Shown here piece by piece: positions 48,501 to 64,000 of a DNA stretch of 64,000 bases. The translations under genes and the position numbers were made by a program. The stretch is from Cunninghamia lanceolata. Lineage: Eukaryota > Streptophyta > Pinopsida > Cupressales > Cupressaceae. The DNA is taken from assembly GCA_027924645.1 (NCBI GenBank), contig BSBN01001965.1, forward strand, positions 13,196,001-13,260,000. The letters run 5' to 3'. The notes under the pieces are model-generated. The model had not been told where the DNA came from. It did no database searches and worked only from the letters and a program-made list of their open reading frames with translations. Each line of letters opens with the position of its first letter. Within the stretch, counting starts at the first letter, position 1.

Positions 48501-48984
48501 TATCTCAACCAACGAACCATGATCGTCTAAACAGCTAATCGTTCTCTGGCGACAATCAAGCTTGGCTCTATGTGCCGCAAGCCAATCCATACCCAGAACT
48601 ACTCCGTAAGACCCTAATGGCATAATCCTAAGGTCGCACGTTGTGGTGAAGGGTCCCAATGTGATCTCACAGTCCTTTAACCAAGGTATCTACTGACATC
48701 CTGGGCCCCTGAGGCCAACTCAACTTCCCACCTAATGTCTTGCCTAGAAGCCACCAGCCTGCAACGCTCCATTAACGATGTAGACAAAAAGGAGTCAGTA
48801 GCTCCTGAGTCAAAAAGGATCGAGATGGGAAAGTCTCTAATCGTACCTGCTGCCTCGATGACAGAAGCCTGGAAATCGGCCTGGCGGTTATCAACCGCTG
48901 CAAACATGTGGTGAGATCTGCCCACGTCACCTACGGTCTGCTCAGACCCTCCTGATCGAGGCTGACCCCCTGCAGTAAATCCCT
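48501..48984 (-). pseudogene. element B protease
   Basis: SILFDSGATDSFLS (about 48800-48840) carries the DSG active site and GSYGVVLGMDWLAAHRAKLD (about 48560-48620) the flap and C-terminal signature of chromovirus retropepsins. A frame change lies at about 48690 between the two halves. Confidence 0.85.
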
Positions 48985-50398
48985 GCGGACACTCTCTAGC
49001 CAGATGCCCTGCCCCACCACATACATAACATGGTCCTCTAACCTGTAACTGCCCTGACTGTGTTCTGCCCGATTGTTGTTGCCCAGTCCGTCCGGTGGAT
49101 CCCTGTGAGCCTCTGTAAGACTGCTGGGACCTTGCGGGCCCTGCCGATGAACCCTGCTGTCTCTGATCCCTGCGTGGTCCCTGCTGCTGCCATCCACGGT
49201 TCTGTCCTCCCTGTCCCCTCTGTTGAAATTTGGATTTTTGCTGATGTTGCTGTTGCTGTGGAGGCCTAGGAGGTAATGATGAAGGATTATATCCTCCTCT
49301 TTGTGTTGTGTTTTGAGGCCTTCAGAAATTCTGCTGTTGTTGGGGATTCCGTTCCTGGTACTGTGGGCATGAATTCTGTCCTCGTCCCTGAATTTCCTCT
49401 GATATAAGGGCCTTTTCAACAGCCTCGCTCATGGTTTGGGGATTTGCCATACGAACTAGTCCTGCTATCCCGTGGTTTAGCCCCCTGATGAATTTGTGTA
49501 TTAAGATTTTCTCGTCATGGAGGTATTCCGCATAACGAGAAAGCTCTATAAATCGGCTCTCATACTGAGTAACGGTGAGTCCCCTCTACTGTAGATCATG
49601 AAACTCATCGATTCTGCGCTGTCTATAGTGTTCGGACAAATACCGCGCATTGAAGCACTTAATGAAGGTGTCCCATGTGAGTGTATCCACGGAGAGTCGG
49701 CGCTTGCACTCCTCTGTGCGCCACCAGGTGGCTGCTGCATCCCTAAGAAGATGAACTGCCACTCGTGCTTTCGTGTTGCTCTCATACGGTCGCAATGCAA
49801 AACACCTGTCTAAGATAATTAGCCAAGCCTCGGCCACAACTCCCTCTGTAGCTCCTGCGAAGGTGGGTGGGTTGAGCCTCAGTAGATCTCTGATAGGGTC
49901 CCCTCTGTCTCTAAGTTTCCCTAGTGGCTCTTCCACACCCTCCTCATATACTCCCTGCTGAACCTGTTCTTGTCTCAAAAGTCTCGGAGGACTCCTGCTC
50001 CGTGCTCGGGAGGCCGACCTTACCTCCTCTACTGTTGTGTCAGGAATCTCAACGAAGGGCTCCACACGTATCACCTCTAGTGGATCAACGCGGGGCTCCA
50101 TACGTGGCTCAATACGTGACTCGGCACGTGGCTCCTCTCGCGGATCAACACGAGGCTCTATACGTGGCTCAGGAATCACTAGTGGTAACATGTCTAACAT
50201 AGTCTGTAGTGCCTGTAAGATCTGTGGACCTATATCCGTTACTGGTGTTGCCTGTGGTACTAGTGGTACTTGTGGTATAGGTGGTGCAGGTGGTGCTGCT
50301 GAATCTGCGGGTGCCAGTCCCTCGGCTGAGGAATCGCTGTGCACCTCGACTGACGCTGTGTGGCGTGATCGCGTTCGTCGAACACGTCGGGGAGGCAT
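48985..50398 (-). pseudogene. element B gag with zinc knuckle
   Basis: The ATG at 50398 (MPPRRVRRTRSR) starts a Pro- and Arg/Glu-rich N-terminus with a degenerate repeat of EPR/DPRxEPR (about 50060-50170). The capsid domain follows: LRLNPPTFAGATEGVVAEAW, LRDAAATWWRTEE and WDTFIKCFNARYLSEHYRQR (about 49610-49870). Two in-frame stops are seen: TAG at about 49584 and TGA at about 49319. A Gln-rich linker leads to the zinc knuckle CYVCGGAGHLAREC (about 48985-49030), which is intact. The product would form the particle and bind RNA. Confidence 0.85.
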
Positions 50399-50478
50399 CC
50401 TACAAAACAAGGTAGAAACTAATTAGCCAAAGTTGCGGAATAATAACGTGCCCAAATACGCCCAGTGTTTACAAACCT

Positions 50479-50491
50479 GGCTCTGATACCA
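50479..50491 (-). promoter_or_regulatory. primer-binding site of element B (initiator tRNA-Met type)
   Basis: The minus strand reads TGGTATCAGAGCC two bases after the LTR end. It is a perfect match to the common plant initiator-Met site. Confidence 0.9.
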
Positions 50492-50493
50492 AA

Positions 50494-55545
<5,052 letters not shown>

Positions 55546-55550
55546 CCATT
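55546..55550 (-). repeat. target-site duplication of element B (right copy)
   Basis: CCATT, identical to 40351-40355. Confidence 0.92.
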
Positions 55551-56280
55551 TCTTTAGAGCAAGGCGGAGCTTCATAAGTCTCATAATCAGTAGTATAACT
55601 AAGAGTATTATCCTTATTTGTCAACAAAGAGATAAGTGCTTATCATTCAAAACATACGATGTGATTGATGAAATATTTTATGTTTTGGGGACGGGGTTTT
55701 TATGTTTATACTCTCCTGTGGAGGAGGATGCAAAATCTAATGAACCCCAGTCATCACCAAAAAATGCATTTGGTTGTTTGGACTCTTGCCTAGCATTTTT
55801 AGAGGTAAGAGGAGCTGACAACTTGGATTTCAAATTGTTCAAAATCTTAGACCAACAACATGTTTGTGCACTTCCATTTGCAAACAATTATCAGGTTCAG
55901 GATCCAAATGGATAATATGCAATTTTCCTTTAAATATAAACTTAATTGAATGGTGTAAAGTAGAAGGAACTACTCCTAATGCATGTATCCAAGGTCTACC
56001 TAGAATCATGTTATGAGATAGAGAAAAAGGAATTACATGAATCAAGGTAGGCACCATCACAGGTCCAACTTGTATAGGTAAAGTTATAGTGCCCACAGAT
56101 TGTCGTCCAACATTATCAAAGCCACAGATACTTAATGATTCTAATTTGACAGCAGATATATCAACTTTAACCTTATGCAATAAATCAATACCACAAACAT
56201 TAAGGGCCAACCCATTATCAATCATAACTCTTTTAACTAATGTTTTGTTGATCGTAATAAAGATAACCAAAGGATCATTC
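55551..56280 (-). pseudogene. element A protease
   Basis: The minus strand encodes VKRVMIDNGLALNVCG (about 56200-56240), a Tat-type retropepsin active site with DNG. GTITLPIQVGPVMVPTLIHV and HNMILGRPWIHALGVVPST (about 55985-56010) follow. The frame is open from 56270 to 55839, with short downstream blocks to 55551 where element B interrupts. The related element D protease has the same ILGRPWIH signature. Confidence 0.75.
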
Positions 56281-56285
56281 TGCTT

Positions 56286-56990
56286 CTAAATCTGAAGAGA
56301 TGGCAACTCGTGTTGTTGGAACAAAATATCTATTTTTGTTGCATGCATACAATTTAGTAAAGTGACAACATCATTTGGTTTAACAACAGGAGGAACAATC
56401 ACCTTTTGTAAAGCTTCTTGTAGCATTCCATTGTAGGTAGGTGAAGTTTGTATAAGTTCCCAAAGAGATATTTTTGCAAGGGTAGCATAGAGTTGTTCTA
56501 CAAGATCATAGTCTTTACCACCTTTATATGTTAAATGAGGTGCTTGAGGAAGCATAGGTTGAGAAGCTAGTAAAGATATCAGAACCTTCATTTGTTGTGT
56601 ACTCTATTTATTATTCTGAGTGTTATATGCATGAGCAACCACATTATAATTAGTTTGTGAGTCTTGTTTCATTATTTGTTTTGCATAATCATAAATGTAA
56701 TCAGGAGATTGAGAAGAGGATGAAAGACCTTTAACAATAAGCACATGTTTAGAAGGTGGTTGAACCACATTTGCACATAGTGTGACCACAATTTTTGGTT
56801 TTTCAATCTCTTCTTTGTGTTTAGGAACATAAATTACATTTACAAATCTTTGAAATATTGACGGCTTTGAGGTCATAGTAGAATGTTCAATTGAGATAAA
56901 GTCCTCAAGGGCTTCATCTAACATATTGAAGTCATCACGACTAAACGGCTCATCATAAGCGTGAAAATCTTTCAAAAAGTAATTTGACAT
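56286..56990 (-). pseudogene. element A gag-like region, short
   Basis: Two minus-strand open stretches (56990-56604 and 56591-56286) separated by a stop. The second has KGGKDYDLVEQLYATLAKISLWELIQ..., with blocks YDLVEQL, AKISLWELIQTSP and MLQEALQKV that normally lie between gag and protease in Tat elements. The first (MSNYFLKDFHAYDEPFSRDD) is not a capsid domain that I recognise. A typical gag capsid block and a zinc knuckle are missing, so the gag may have been deleted. Confidence 0.55.
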
Positions 56991-57221
56991 TCTAACATGC
57001 TCTATTTAAACCAAGATTTAAATACACAATGATGGCCTTTTTGAATGAAATACAATTTCCAACAATAAATGATAATTTCCAACCCTTTTAGTGAAAAGAT
57101 AAAGAATGTAATTCACAATTTAACATATGCAATTTCACTAAAGAGGTTTTCCAATCTAATTATGCTCTAGAACAGAAAATGGTTTCAAATTTAAAGTTTA
57201 AAAGGATGCAAATTCTTTAAA

Positions 57222-57238
57222 GCTCGTGTTCACCAAAA
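57222..57238 (-). promoter_or_regulatory. primer-binding site of element A
   Basis: The minus strand reads TTTTGGTGAACACGAGC right after the LTR end. TTTTGGTGAAC is shared with element D (10457-10467). The tRNA is not assigned. Confidence 0.5.
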
Positions 57239-57505
57239 TGTTTAGGGTGAAAAATGATAGTTTTGTTTACTAGGTTAAATGCTACTATTTCTCACCGCTA
57301 AGAATTTAGGAGACAAGAGCCGGGCTTGGAACAAGATTCTATTCACTTTGCCTCCCTTTATTACTCATGTGGTTATGAAACTTGAGGCCCTAATCAAGAT
57401 TTTGCCAAGTGTTGTACTTTTAACCAAGTAAAAACCCTAATTATGCCTCAATTTAACAATATACAAAAATTGATAAACTCTCTGGTAAAACTGGCCAAAC
57501 ACAAC
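57239..57505 (-). repeat. element A 5' LTR remnant
   Basis: The + strand starts TGTTTAGGGTGAAAAATGAT and matches 24335-24600 with scattered changes. The match stops at about GTAAAACTG (57505); beyond that the two copies are unrelated by eye. Confidence 0.75.
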
Positions 57506-58140
57506 TAAGACTGGAATCTGCTTCTATAACCACGCCACACTTCATAAAATGCTCTTAGATCATCCGCAACATGCTAGGAACATCTGGTCGGCCAAGGCTG
57601 GGAAGAACATCAACCTCAAAGAAGAGATCTTCAGTCAACAAGATCAAACTTCAGTGAGGACCTCCAACATAGTAGTCACACGATCTAGAGACCTCCACAA
57701 GCACATTGAAAACACCAATAACATTCATTCTAAATGAAATTACCAAAATCATTTGTATCTTCCTCTGGAACCTCAAGAACACTAATTGTCATGACTGCCA
57801 AACTAGAAGGATAGCTTGCGGACCTCTGAACCACAAACCACTAGAGTTGATGATACACACTAGCTTCCTAAACATGCCTTCAGATCCACAAATCACAATT
57901 TTATATTACTGGAGCAATCCAGACCTATTTCCTGTCACTCTGTCTTTCCTGAGTATTGCAGGAATCGGTTCAACTCAGATGACCATAACTCCTTCAAATC
58001 TTCATGTGGACTTCTCCAATCTTAACTGGAGCAACCTTTGACAATCCTTATAGAGCTATATGGTCCACTAGAACTGATTATTATTAATTTACTCAATATC
58101 CTCAACAATCCAGTCTTCCATATAGACAACAATAGTTGAC
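57506..58140. other. unassigned segment at the right end of element A
   Basis: This should be the rest of the element A 5' LTR but does not match the 3' LTR. It has + strand open stretches (57706-58041) without a known domain. It may be another insertion, the result of recombination with a related element, or a divergent LTR. Confidence 0.4.
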
Positions 58141-60192
58141 ACTAATGGAAACAAGAATATGTTGACATCAATGATAACATCACTTAGGCACATATTTACA
58201 ACAAAGGTATTGTTGTGTTTTAGTGATGGGAGGATTAAACCCCTCCCTAATGTTTTGCATGTTCTTGGATTAGCTAGAAATCTGATCTTATTTTCAAAGT
58301 TGAATGATTTGGGAATACATGTAACATTTGATAAGCATGGTTATAGATTTGTGAGAGGAAACTTGGTGGTAGTGAAGAGGAAGAGAATGAGAACCTTGTT
58401 TAGGCTAGATGCCACTATAGTTTGTAATTTCTCTTATGTTTCGGAGGCTTCTAAAAATAGTTGTATGTTGTGGCACTGTAGATTGGGCCACACAAGTAAT
58501 AATGTTTTGAAAACTATTAAGAATAAAGATTTGTTGAACAATTTCTCTTATTCTAATAAGCACTTTGATTTCTATGAGCATTGTGAGTTTGATAAACAAA
58601 ATAGAAAATCATTTCCCTTAGGAAGCAATAGAGCAAAGAGAAGTTAGAGTTTATTCATATAGATGTGTTTGGACCTATACATAATGACTCTCTTGAAAAA
58701 TCTTGTTATTTTGTCACCTTCATTGATGATGTATCTAGATTCACATAGATTTATTTTATGAAACACAAATCTAAAGTTTTCACTATGTTTAACAATTTTA
58801 AAATGTGAGTTAAAAACCAATCACGATTAAAGATAAAAATATCAAGATCTGACAATGAAGGGGAATATTGATCTAAAGAATTTGATGAGTTTTGCAAGCA
58901 TGCAGGTATATTCAAACAAAAGATAACTCTGTATACACCACAATAGAATGGTGTTGTAGAAAGGATGAACTAAACAATCATGGAAAGAGCCAGAAGTATG
59001 TTGAGTGACTCATAGTTGGATAAATGCTTTTGGGAAGAGGTTGTGTACTGCTTGCTACTTGATTAATAGATCTCCTTGTAAATCTCTTGATTCAACACCT
59101 TATGAAGTGCAGATAGGTAAGAAACCTTTTGTTTCACATTTAAAGGTTTTTGGCTATGAGGCTTTTGTTCATGTGCCTAAGGAAAATCAATTTAAGTTGG
59201 ATCCAAAAACATAGAAATGTATTGTCATTGGATATGGTGAGAATGTTAAGGGTTATAAGCTTTGGGATCCTCTAACCAAAAAAATTGTTTTCTCTAGAGA
59301 TGTTATTTTTATGGAACTTAGAGCTATTTTTTAACCTGAGAAGCCAAAAGAAAAAGAAAAGACATGAAGAGAGTGCACTTTAACTTAGAATGGGAAGATG
59401 CACCTCAGGAAGAACACAATAATGAATTGGAGGGTGAAGAAGAAGAAGATTCAAGTAGTTCTAATGAAGAAGAATATGTTTTTATAGAAGAAGTTGGTAC
59501 AAATGAGCATGTAGAAGAACAAGTTGAGACCCTTACTCTACCCTTGAGGAGATCCACAAGATAATGGAATCTAGTTGACAGGTCTAGCCCACTATATTTT
59601 TGTTGTATATTTACTTTATTGAGTACTGACAATGAGCCTAGATCCTATAGGGAATCTATTCATGCAGATTATAATGAGTCTTGGTAGTTAGTCATGTAGG
59701 AGGATATGACAGTTTTAGACTCTTGTAACACTTGAGATCTTTTTCATTTGCCCAAAGGAAGAAAGGCCATAGGTTTCAAGTGGGTCTTCAAGAAGAAGTA
59801 CAAGGCTAGACTTGTAGCCAAGGGCTACTCCCATAGAGAGGGAGTTGATTTTAGTGAAATTTTCTCTCATGTTGCTAGGTTAAATTCTATTAGATTTCTT
59901 TTATCCATTGTTGTAGCTTTTGATTACGAGATTGAGAAAATGGATGTTAAGACTACATTGTTGCATGGAGACTTTGAGAAAGAAATTTATATGCAACAAC
60001 CTATAGTTTTTGAGGTAAAAGAGAAAGAACATTAGGTTTGCAAGTTAAAGAGGTCTCTTTATGGTCTGAAGCAATCTAAAGCAATCCCCCAGAATGTGGC
60101 ATCAAAAATTTGACTCATTTGTGTTAAAATTGGGTTTTGTTAGAAGCGAGGAAGATAATTGTGTTTACATTCATTGTATTGATGATTCTTGT
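58141..60192 (+). pseudogene. Copia C1 integrase and reverse transcriptase (C-terminal half)
   Basis: It starts with the end of protease and GAG-pre-integrase (LPNVLHVLGLARNLI; MLWHCRLGHTSNNVLK at about 58470). Integrase motifs follow: IDVFGPIHNDS, RSDNEGEY (about 58845) and NGVVERMN (about 58950), so the DDE acids are present. LINRSPCKSLDSTPYEV and HLKVFGYEAFVHVPKE (about 59070-59190) come next, then an acidic linker. RT reads AIGFKWVFKKKYKARLVAKG (59770 on), KMDVKTTLLHGDFEKEIYMQQP and SLYGLKQS, breaking off at about 60192 before the YVDD box. Motifs are Tork-like. Many stops are present. It is probably the other half of the gag at 23430. Confidence 0.78.
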
Positions 60193-62049
60193 AGACACTT
60201 AAAATTGTACATGCCTTGCAACAAAACATTTTGTCCTAGGTCCTGGCATAATCCCACTTATTGTTGGCTTTATCCTCCTCTATTGTTGTCCCTGATGTTC
60301 AAACACTTGGCTTTTCATGGTTGTTCAACCTCTTGGCTTCTGATGTGATAATGATGCTCTTGGTGTTTACTCAATGGTCTATCATGATTTACTTGCTTTT
60401 CTTAGTTGATATCATTATATTATGGTGCTCAGTGTGGTTCTTTCATGTGGCTTGTAAAACATATTCAGCAGTTGACAGATGACTATGTAGTTTATAGCTT
60501 TTGATCATGATTTAGTTTCCATTTGGCTTACATGTTTGCATATTCTTGGTAAACATGATGAAATTCGTTTGGATAGTATGATACAATTTGTCACATCTTC
60601 TGGTAGTTTGGTATCTTCAAAAATCATGTTCATCATGATACAGTACTTTGATCATATTGCTTGAAACTAATATGGTATCTTTGACATACATTTGATTTGG
60701 TATTTGGTACTTGACACAGTTCATTATAACACAGTACATTATGGTTTTGATCATATTAGTATTGTGCTATATTTTTTTGATGACATTCTCTAATGAGGAT
60801 AGGACTTTACATGTCTACAAAAACAAAGGCAAGTCTATAAAAACAAAGACACATTCCTTTTTTAAAGTGTTGACCTTGGTGTTCCCTAAGGCATTGGAAA
60901 TAAAACAAGAAATATATTCTATTTTAGGTCATAATATTTAAAGATATATGACCTATTGAATAGGTCGTAGGCGTCTTTGAAGGTCAAAAGGCATTAAGTT
61001 GCATTGTTTTCATGGCCTCCTTTTAGGGTTAACTAGGACTACCGGTTAAGTGGATCAAAAAGCATGCAAAATATTTTGGTAACTTCTTTTCATCATTTGG
61101 TTTCTTGACTTTGTATGCTATAGTTTTCATTTGTATGAAGATTTTGCAAAGATTCGGTTATCAAGGGGATTTGACAGTGCAGTGTGCTCATTTGTTGATT
61201 AAATCTCTGACAATGCTAAATGTGGAAAGAATTAAGTTTTTGAAGACATGTTTCAAACATGTGACTTCATTTCTTTCTAGTTTTTTTTTTTGCATCAGTT
61301 TATCTATCTTTTCTTTTAGAATGTTTAAGGATTTACTCAAGCAAGTATATTTAAAGGTTTGTGATAAATCAATGATTAAATATGGTCATATTGTTGACAA
61401 GGGTTTCAAAGATGAATACCACTGTGTTTTAGTTCTTTTCTTCTGTAAAATTTGAAAACATCGCTACTGCCAAGGGTTTCTATATTCGAAGTTCTTGCAT
61501 TTGATAGAAACAACATGTTACATTTTTTCTTTTGGTCTGTGGATCTTTGAAAACAAAATGGAAGGATACCCACAAAAGGTACATTTGGAGTTTCACTCTA
61601 AATAATTCTTTTTCTGTCAAGGGTTTTGAATATTTTTATGACTAATCTTTTGAGAAAAGGGCAGATTTCATGGCTAGCAGTTAATTGTGTTATAGAGTTT
61701 TCTTTCCCTTTCGAGGTTTGTCACATTATGAAGAGACTATTTTGTTTGCTTTTGAATCATGTCAATAATGACACACATTATAGTTTTTCTGTTATGGGTA
61801 CTTGAAATTCTAGTACAAATAGTTATAATATCTAAATCAATTGTCTAATGATCTCTTGTTCACTTATACTCAAGTTTTGTATAATAAGGAAAGTTTTTTA
61901 GTATGGTTATATTTCTGGAAGCAATTGCAATTAGTTTCATGTTTCAGTTATTGGGTTCAGTTGTAATTAGTTGAAAATCTAGTTATTACCTAAAATAGTT
62001 TTATGGAAACAGTTATCTCTTCAAACTCTCTCATGAGAAGAGGAAGATA
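60193..62049. other. non-coding interval between Copia C1 and the SIRE-like element
   Basis: The Copia RT frame ends at TGTAGACACTTAAAATTGTA, which looks like an LTR start. No matching end was identified. The rest is AT-rich with patches of TTTGATCATATT and GGTATCTT, and an open stretch at 61105-61455 without a known domain. It probably includes the U3 of the SIRE-like LTR on its right. Confidence 0.4.
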
Positions 62050-62622
62050 TTTTGAAATATATAAAAAGGGGCTTTGAACAGAAATTGTGTAGTTGTGTAT
62101 ACACCTGATATAATGTGAATGATGTAGAGTGTGCAAAATTTGTACATGCATTATTGATATTATATTAGTTTAGATCAAAGTGGAACAGAGTATCCCTCTG
62201 TATTTGTTTTTCTTCATGATTAAAGCATGTATTGAAAGGTCAAGTCAGTGAGACAAGAAATGACCTTTGCCAGTGAGGCAGCTATAGCCAGTGAGGCCTA
62301 TAATTAGTGAGATTCTATTATTAAGCTAGTGAGGCACTTTTTTGAGTGGTTTTTATGCTCCGAAGGGTTTTCCACTCAGGACAATATCTGTGTTATGGTT
62401 TGTCATTGATGAGTTTGATTCTCATGTTTATTTGTTGATCATGTGTCATTTGTCTTAAAGTCATTTAATTTACTTTGATCAATCTATTTTAGTTGTCCAA
62501 ATCTTTCATGATGTCATCTACAGTCAATGGGAATTGTTTTTGCATCAAAGTTTTGAAATACAAATTTTAAGGTCACTAAGTCTTGTTAAAATTTGCATAC
62601 CACTGATTCAGTCCCCCTCTCA
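62050..62622 (+). repeat. 5' LTR (right part) of a SIRE-like Copia element
   Basis: A TATA box TATATAAAAA at 62058-62067 is followed by R/U5-like sequence ending CCCCCTCTCA at 62622, right before a Copia PBS. The left edge and partner LTR are not in view. Confidence 0.6.
62247..62336 (+). repeat. five spaced AGTGAG(G/A) boxes in the SIRE-like LTR
   Basis: AGTGAG starts at 62247, 62272, 62290, 62306 and 62328, followed by AC, GC, GC, AT and GC. Spacing is 16-25 bases. They lie about 190-280 bases downstream of the TATA box. Confidence 0.7.
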
Positions 62623-62623
62623 G

Positions 62624-62635
62624 TGGTATCAGAGC
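62624..62635 (+). promoter_or_regulatory. primer-binding site of the SIRE-like Copia (initiator tRNA-Met type)
   Basis: TGGTATCAGAGC, the canonical plant Copia site, one base after the LTR end. Confidence 0.9.
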
Positions 62636-62688
62636 TAGACCCTTGCAAGAAGTCTAACCAACTTAAGGGTTCTTGGAAGTGGAGTACA

Positions 62689-64000
62689 ATGGGTAAAAAG
62701 AATAAGAATAAGGCCTTGAGAAGTGAAAAGATAGATGCTGATCATAAAATTGAAAAACAAGTCTTAGTTAAGTCTAGCAATGGATTGTTCCATGAGTCAA
62801 CCATGAATATAGATACAAAGTGTCATAAAGAAATTAGTCCTATAGTTAAGAATCATGACAATGTGAATGTGAGTAGACATGAATTTGACAATTTTGTAGT
62901 TGAATTTGATGATGGAGAAGGAGACCTATTTGTGGATGAATATGATTATGAAAAAGATTGTGAGACTAATTTAAAAGAAGAACTCTTTTGTGCCTTGGAT
63001 ACAATCAAGGAACTTAGGAAGGAAAATAAGAGATTAGAAGAGCAACTTTAACAAGAGATGGAATTCAAGAACAAGGTATGTTCAAAGTTTGAAAAAGCTT
63101 CTTTAAAGTTTAAAAATGCTAGAAATCAGATTGCAGAATTAAAAAGTCATGTTAATAAATCTGATAAATTGATTATTAGTCTAAAAACTAAAATTGAGGA
63201 AGCAAAAAGAATAAAAGATGTAACAAATTCTGATCTTGAGGTGAAAAGAATTGAATGTCTGAGACTTGAAAGTGAAATTGTCAATCTCAAGAATAGTCTG
63301 GATGTTGTCAAAATACAGAAGTTTGTGAAAGGCACAAATGCTTTAGATGAAATATTAAGTAGTCAGAAAAACTACAAGGATCATTTTGGCTTAGGATATG
63401 AAAAAAGGGAAAGCTCTGGTGTTAAATATGAAGTTAAAAAGGAAATAGTTTTTGCAACAGCAGATAGGAAGAGTTTCAAGGTTAAAAAAACTCCTTGGCA
63501 GAAGATAGATCTGAATTATCATTCTACTATTTCTAATGACGACAAGAAGAGAGCAAAGGATAAAACTGTTGATATTGGGAGAAGAAGTACTAACAGTTTT
63601 ACAAGACCTTCATCTATCAGGCAATATCATTCGGTCAGGTATAACTATTCTCAGTTTCATGGTTATTGCTATGTCTATCATAAGTACGGTCATAGAGCTA
63701 GGAATTGTAGTTATTATGGTTTGTCAAATCAAAACTACAATGTTGTTTGCTATAAGGTTGGACATATGAGAAGAGATTGCTAGATGCATGAAAAATATGA
63801 TTATAGAAATTCAAGGAATAGATATCATTATTTCTCTAACAATATGATATGCTATAGATGTCATAAGTTAGGACATAAGGCATAGCATTGCAAAAGTAAG
63901 TTGAATAAATCATCTGGTAACAATAAGGAAATAGTTGACCTAATTAAGAAAAAGAAAGAACATGTTTGGGTTTGGAAAAGAAAACTGGATCAAAGAAAAG
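62689..64000 (+). pseudogene. SIRE-like Copia gag, continues beyond the window
   Basis: The ATG at 62689 (MGKKNKNKALRSEKID) is preferred over upstream starts because it follows the PBS and leader. One frame runs to the window end, broken only by in-frame stops at 63049, 63781 and about 63883. The N-terminal third is acidic (EFDDGEGDLFVDEYDYE); 63000-63330 is a charged helical region likely to be a coiled coil. Three zinc-knuckle relics follow: CYVYHKYGHRARNC (second Cys is Tyr), a shortened CYKVGHMRRDC, and CYRCHKLGHKA-stop-HC. Pol lies outside the window. The long coiled-coil gag with several knuckles points to the SIRE/Maximus group. Confidence 0.78.

Noticed and set aside
49060..50426. Plus-strand open stretches (for example 50037-50426) over element B gag
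   Set aside because: They are shadows of the repetitive Arg/Glu/Pro codons on the opposite strand; the minus-strand frame carries the capsid and zinc-knuckle motifs.

Overview
This is a piece of a large, TE-rich plant nuclear genome. It is AT-rich, shows no bacterial operon structure, and carries plant retrotransposon lineages: Copia Tork-like and SIRE-like, Gypsy Tekay-like chromovirus, and Gypsy Tat with an archaeal-type RNase H. Very long LTRs and deep nesting would suit a gymnosperm, but that is an inference. I found no host gene, tRNA or rRNA; every recognisable coding stretch belongs to a mobile element and nearly all are broken by stops and frameshifts.

Most of the window (about 7.5-60.2 kb) resolves into one nested stack. 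The oldest layer is a + strand Tork-like Copia (C1): 5' LTR ending at 8107, PBS 8110-8122, gag 23430-24334, integrase and RT 58141-60192. Tat element D (8123-23330, + strand, TSD AAGCC) sits inside the C1 primer-binding site. A second Tat element, A (minus strand, 24335 to about 58.1 kb), sits in the C1 protease. Tat A was itself hit twice: by a young Tekay-like Gypsy B (40356-55545, minus strand, TSD CCATT, two 5 kb LTRs) and by element C (31389-38597, + strand, TSD GTAAT), which has LTR-like TG/CA ends but no matching LTR pair that I can see. Taking out C with one TSD copy restores the Tat A RNase H frame at the junction.

Left of the stack (1-7.5 kb) are a minus-strand Gypsy gag with its PBS and LTR edge, and a minus-strand element (E) with a long unrecognised protein. 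Right of it (62-64 kb) is the start of a SIRE-like Copia: LTR tail, PBS and gag.

Most interesting points: (1) C and E, two unrelated insertions, carry what look like diverged members of one unrecognised protein family with a coiled-coil C-terminal part. (2) Both Tat elements carry an antisense plant-mobile-domain gene between integrase and 3' LTR, with a short intron at the same place. (3) The two Tat elements differ in domain order: the extra RNase H lies before RT in D but after RNase H in A. (4) The B LTRs contain a GC-rich hairpin island.
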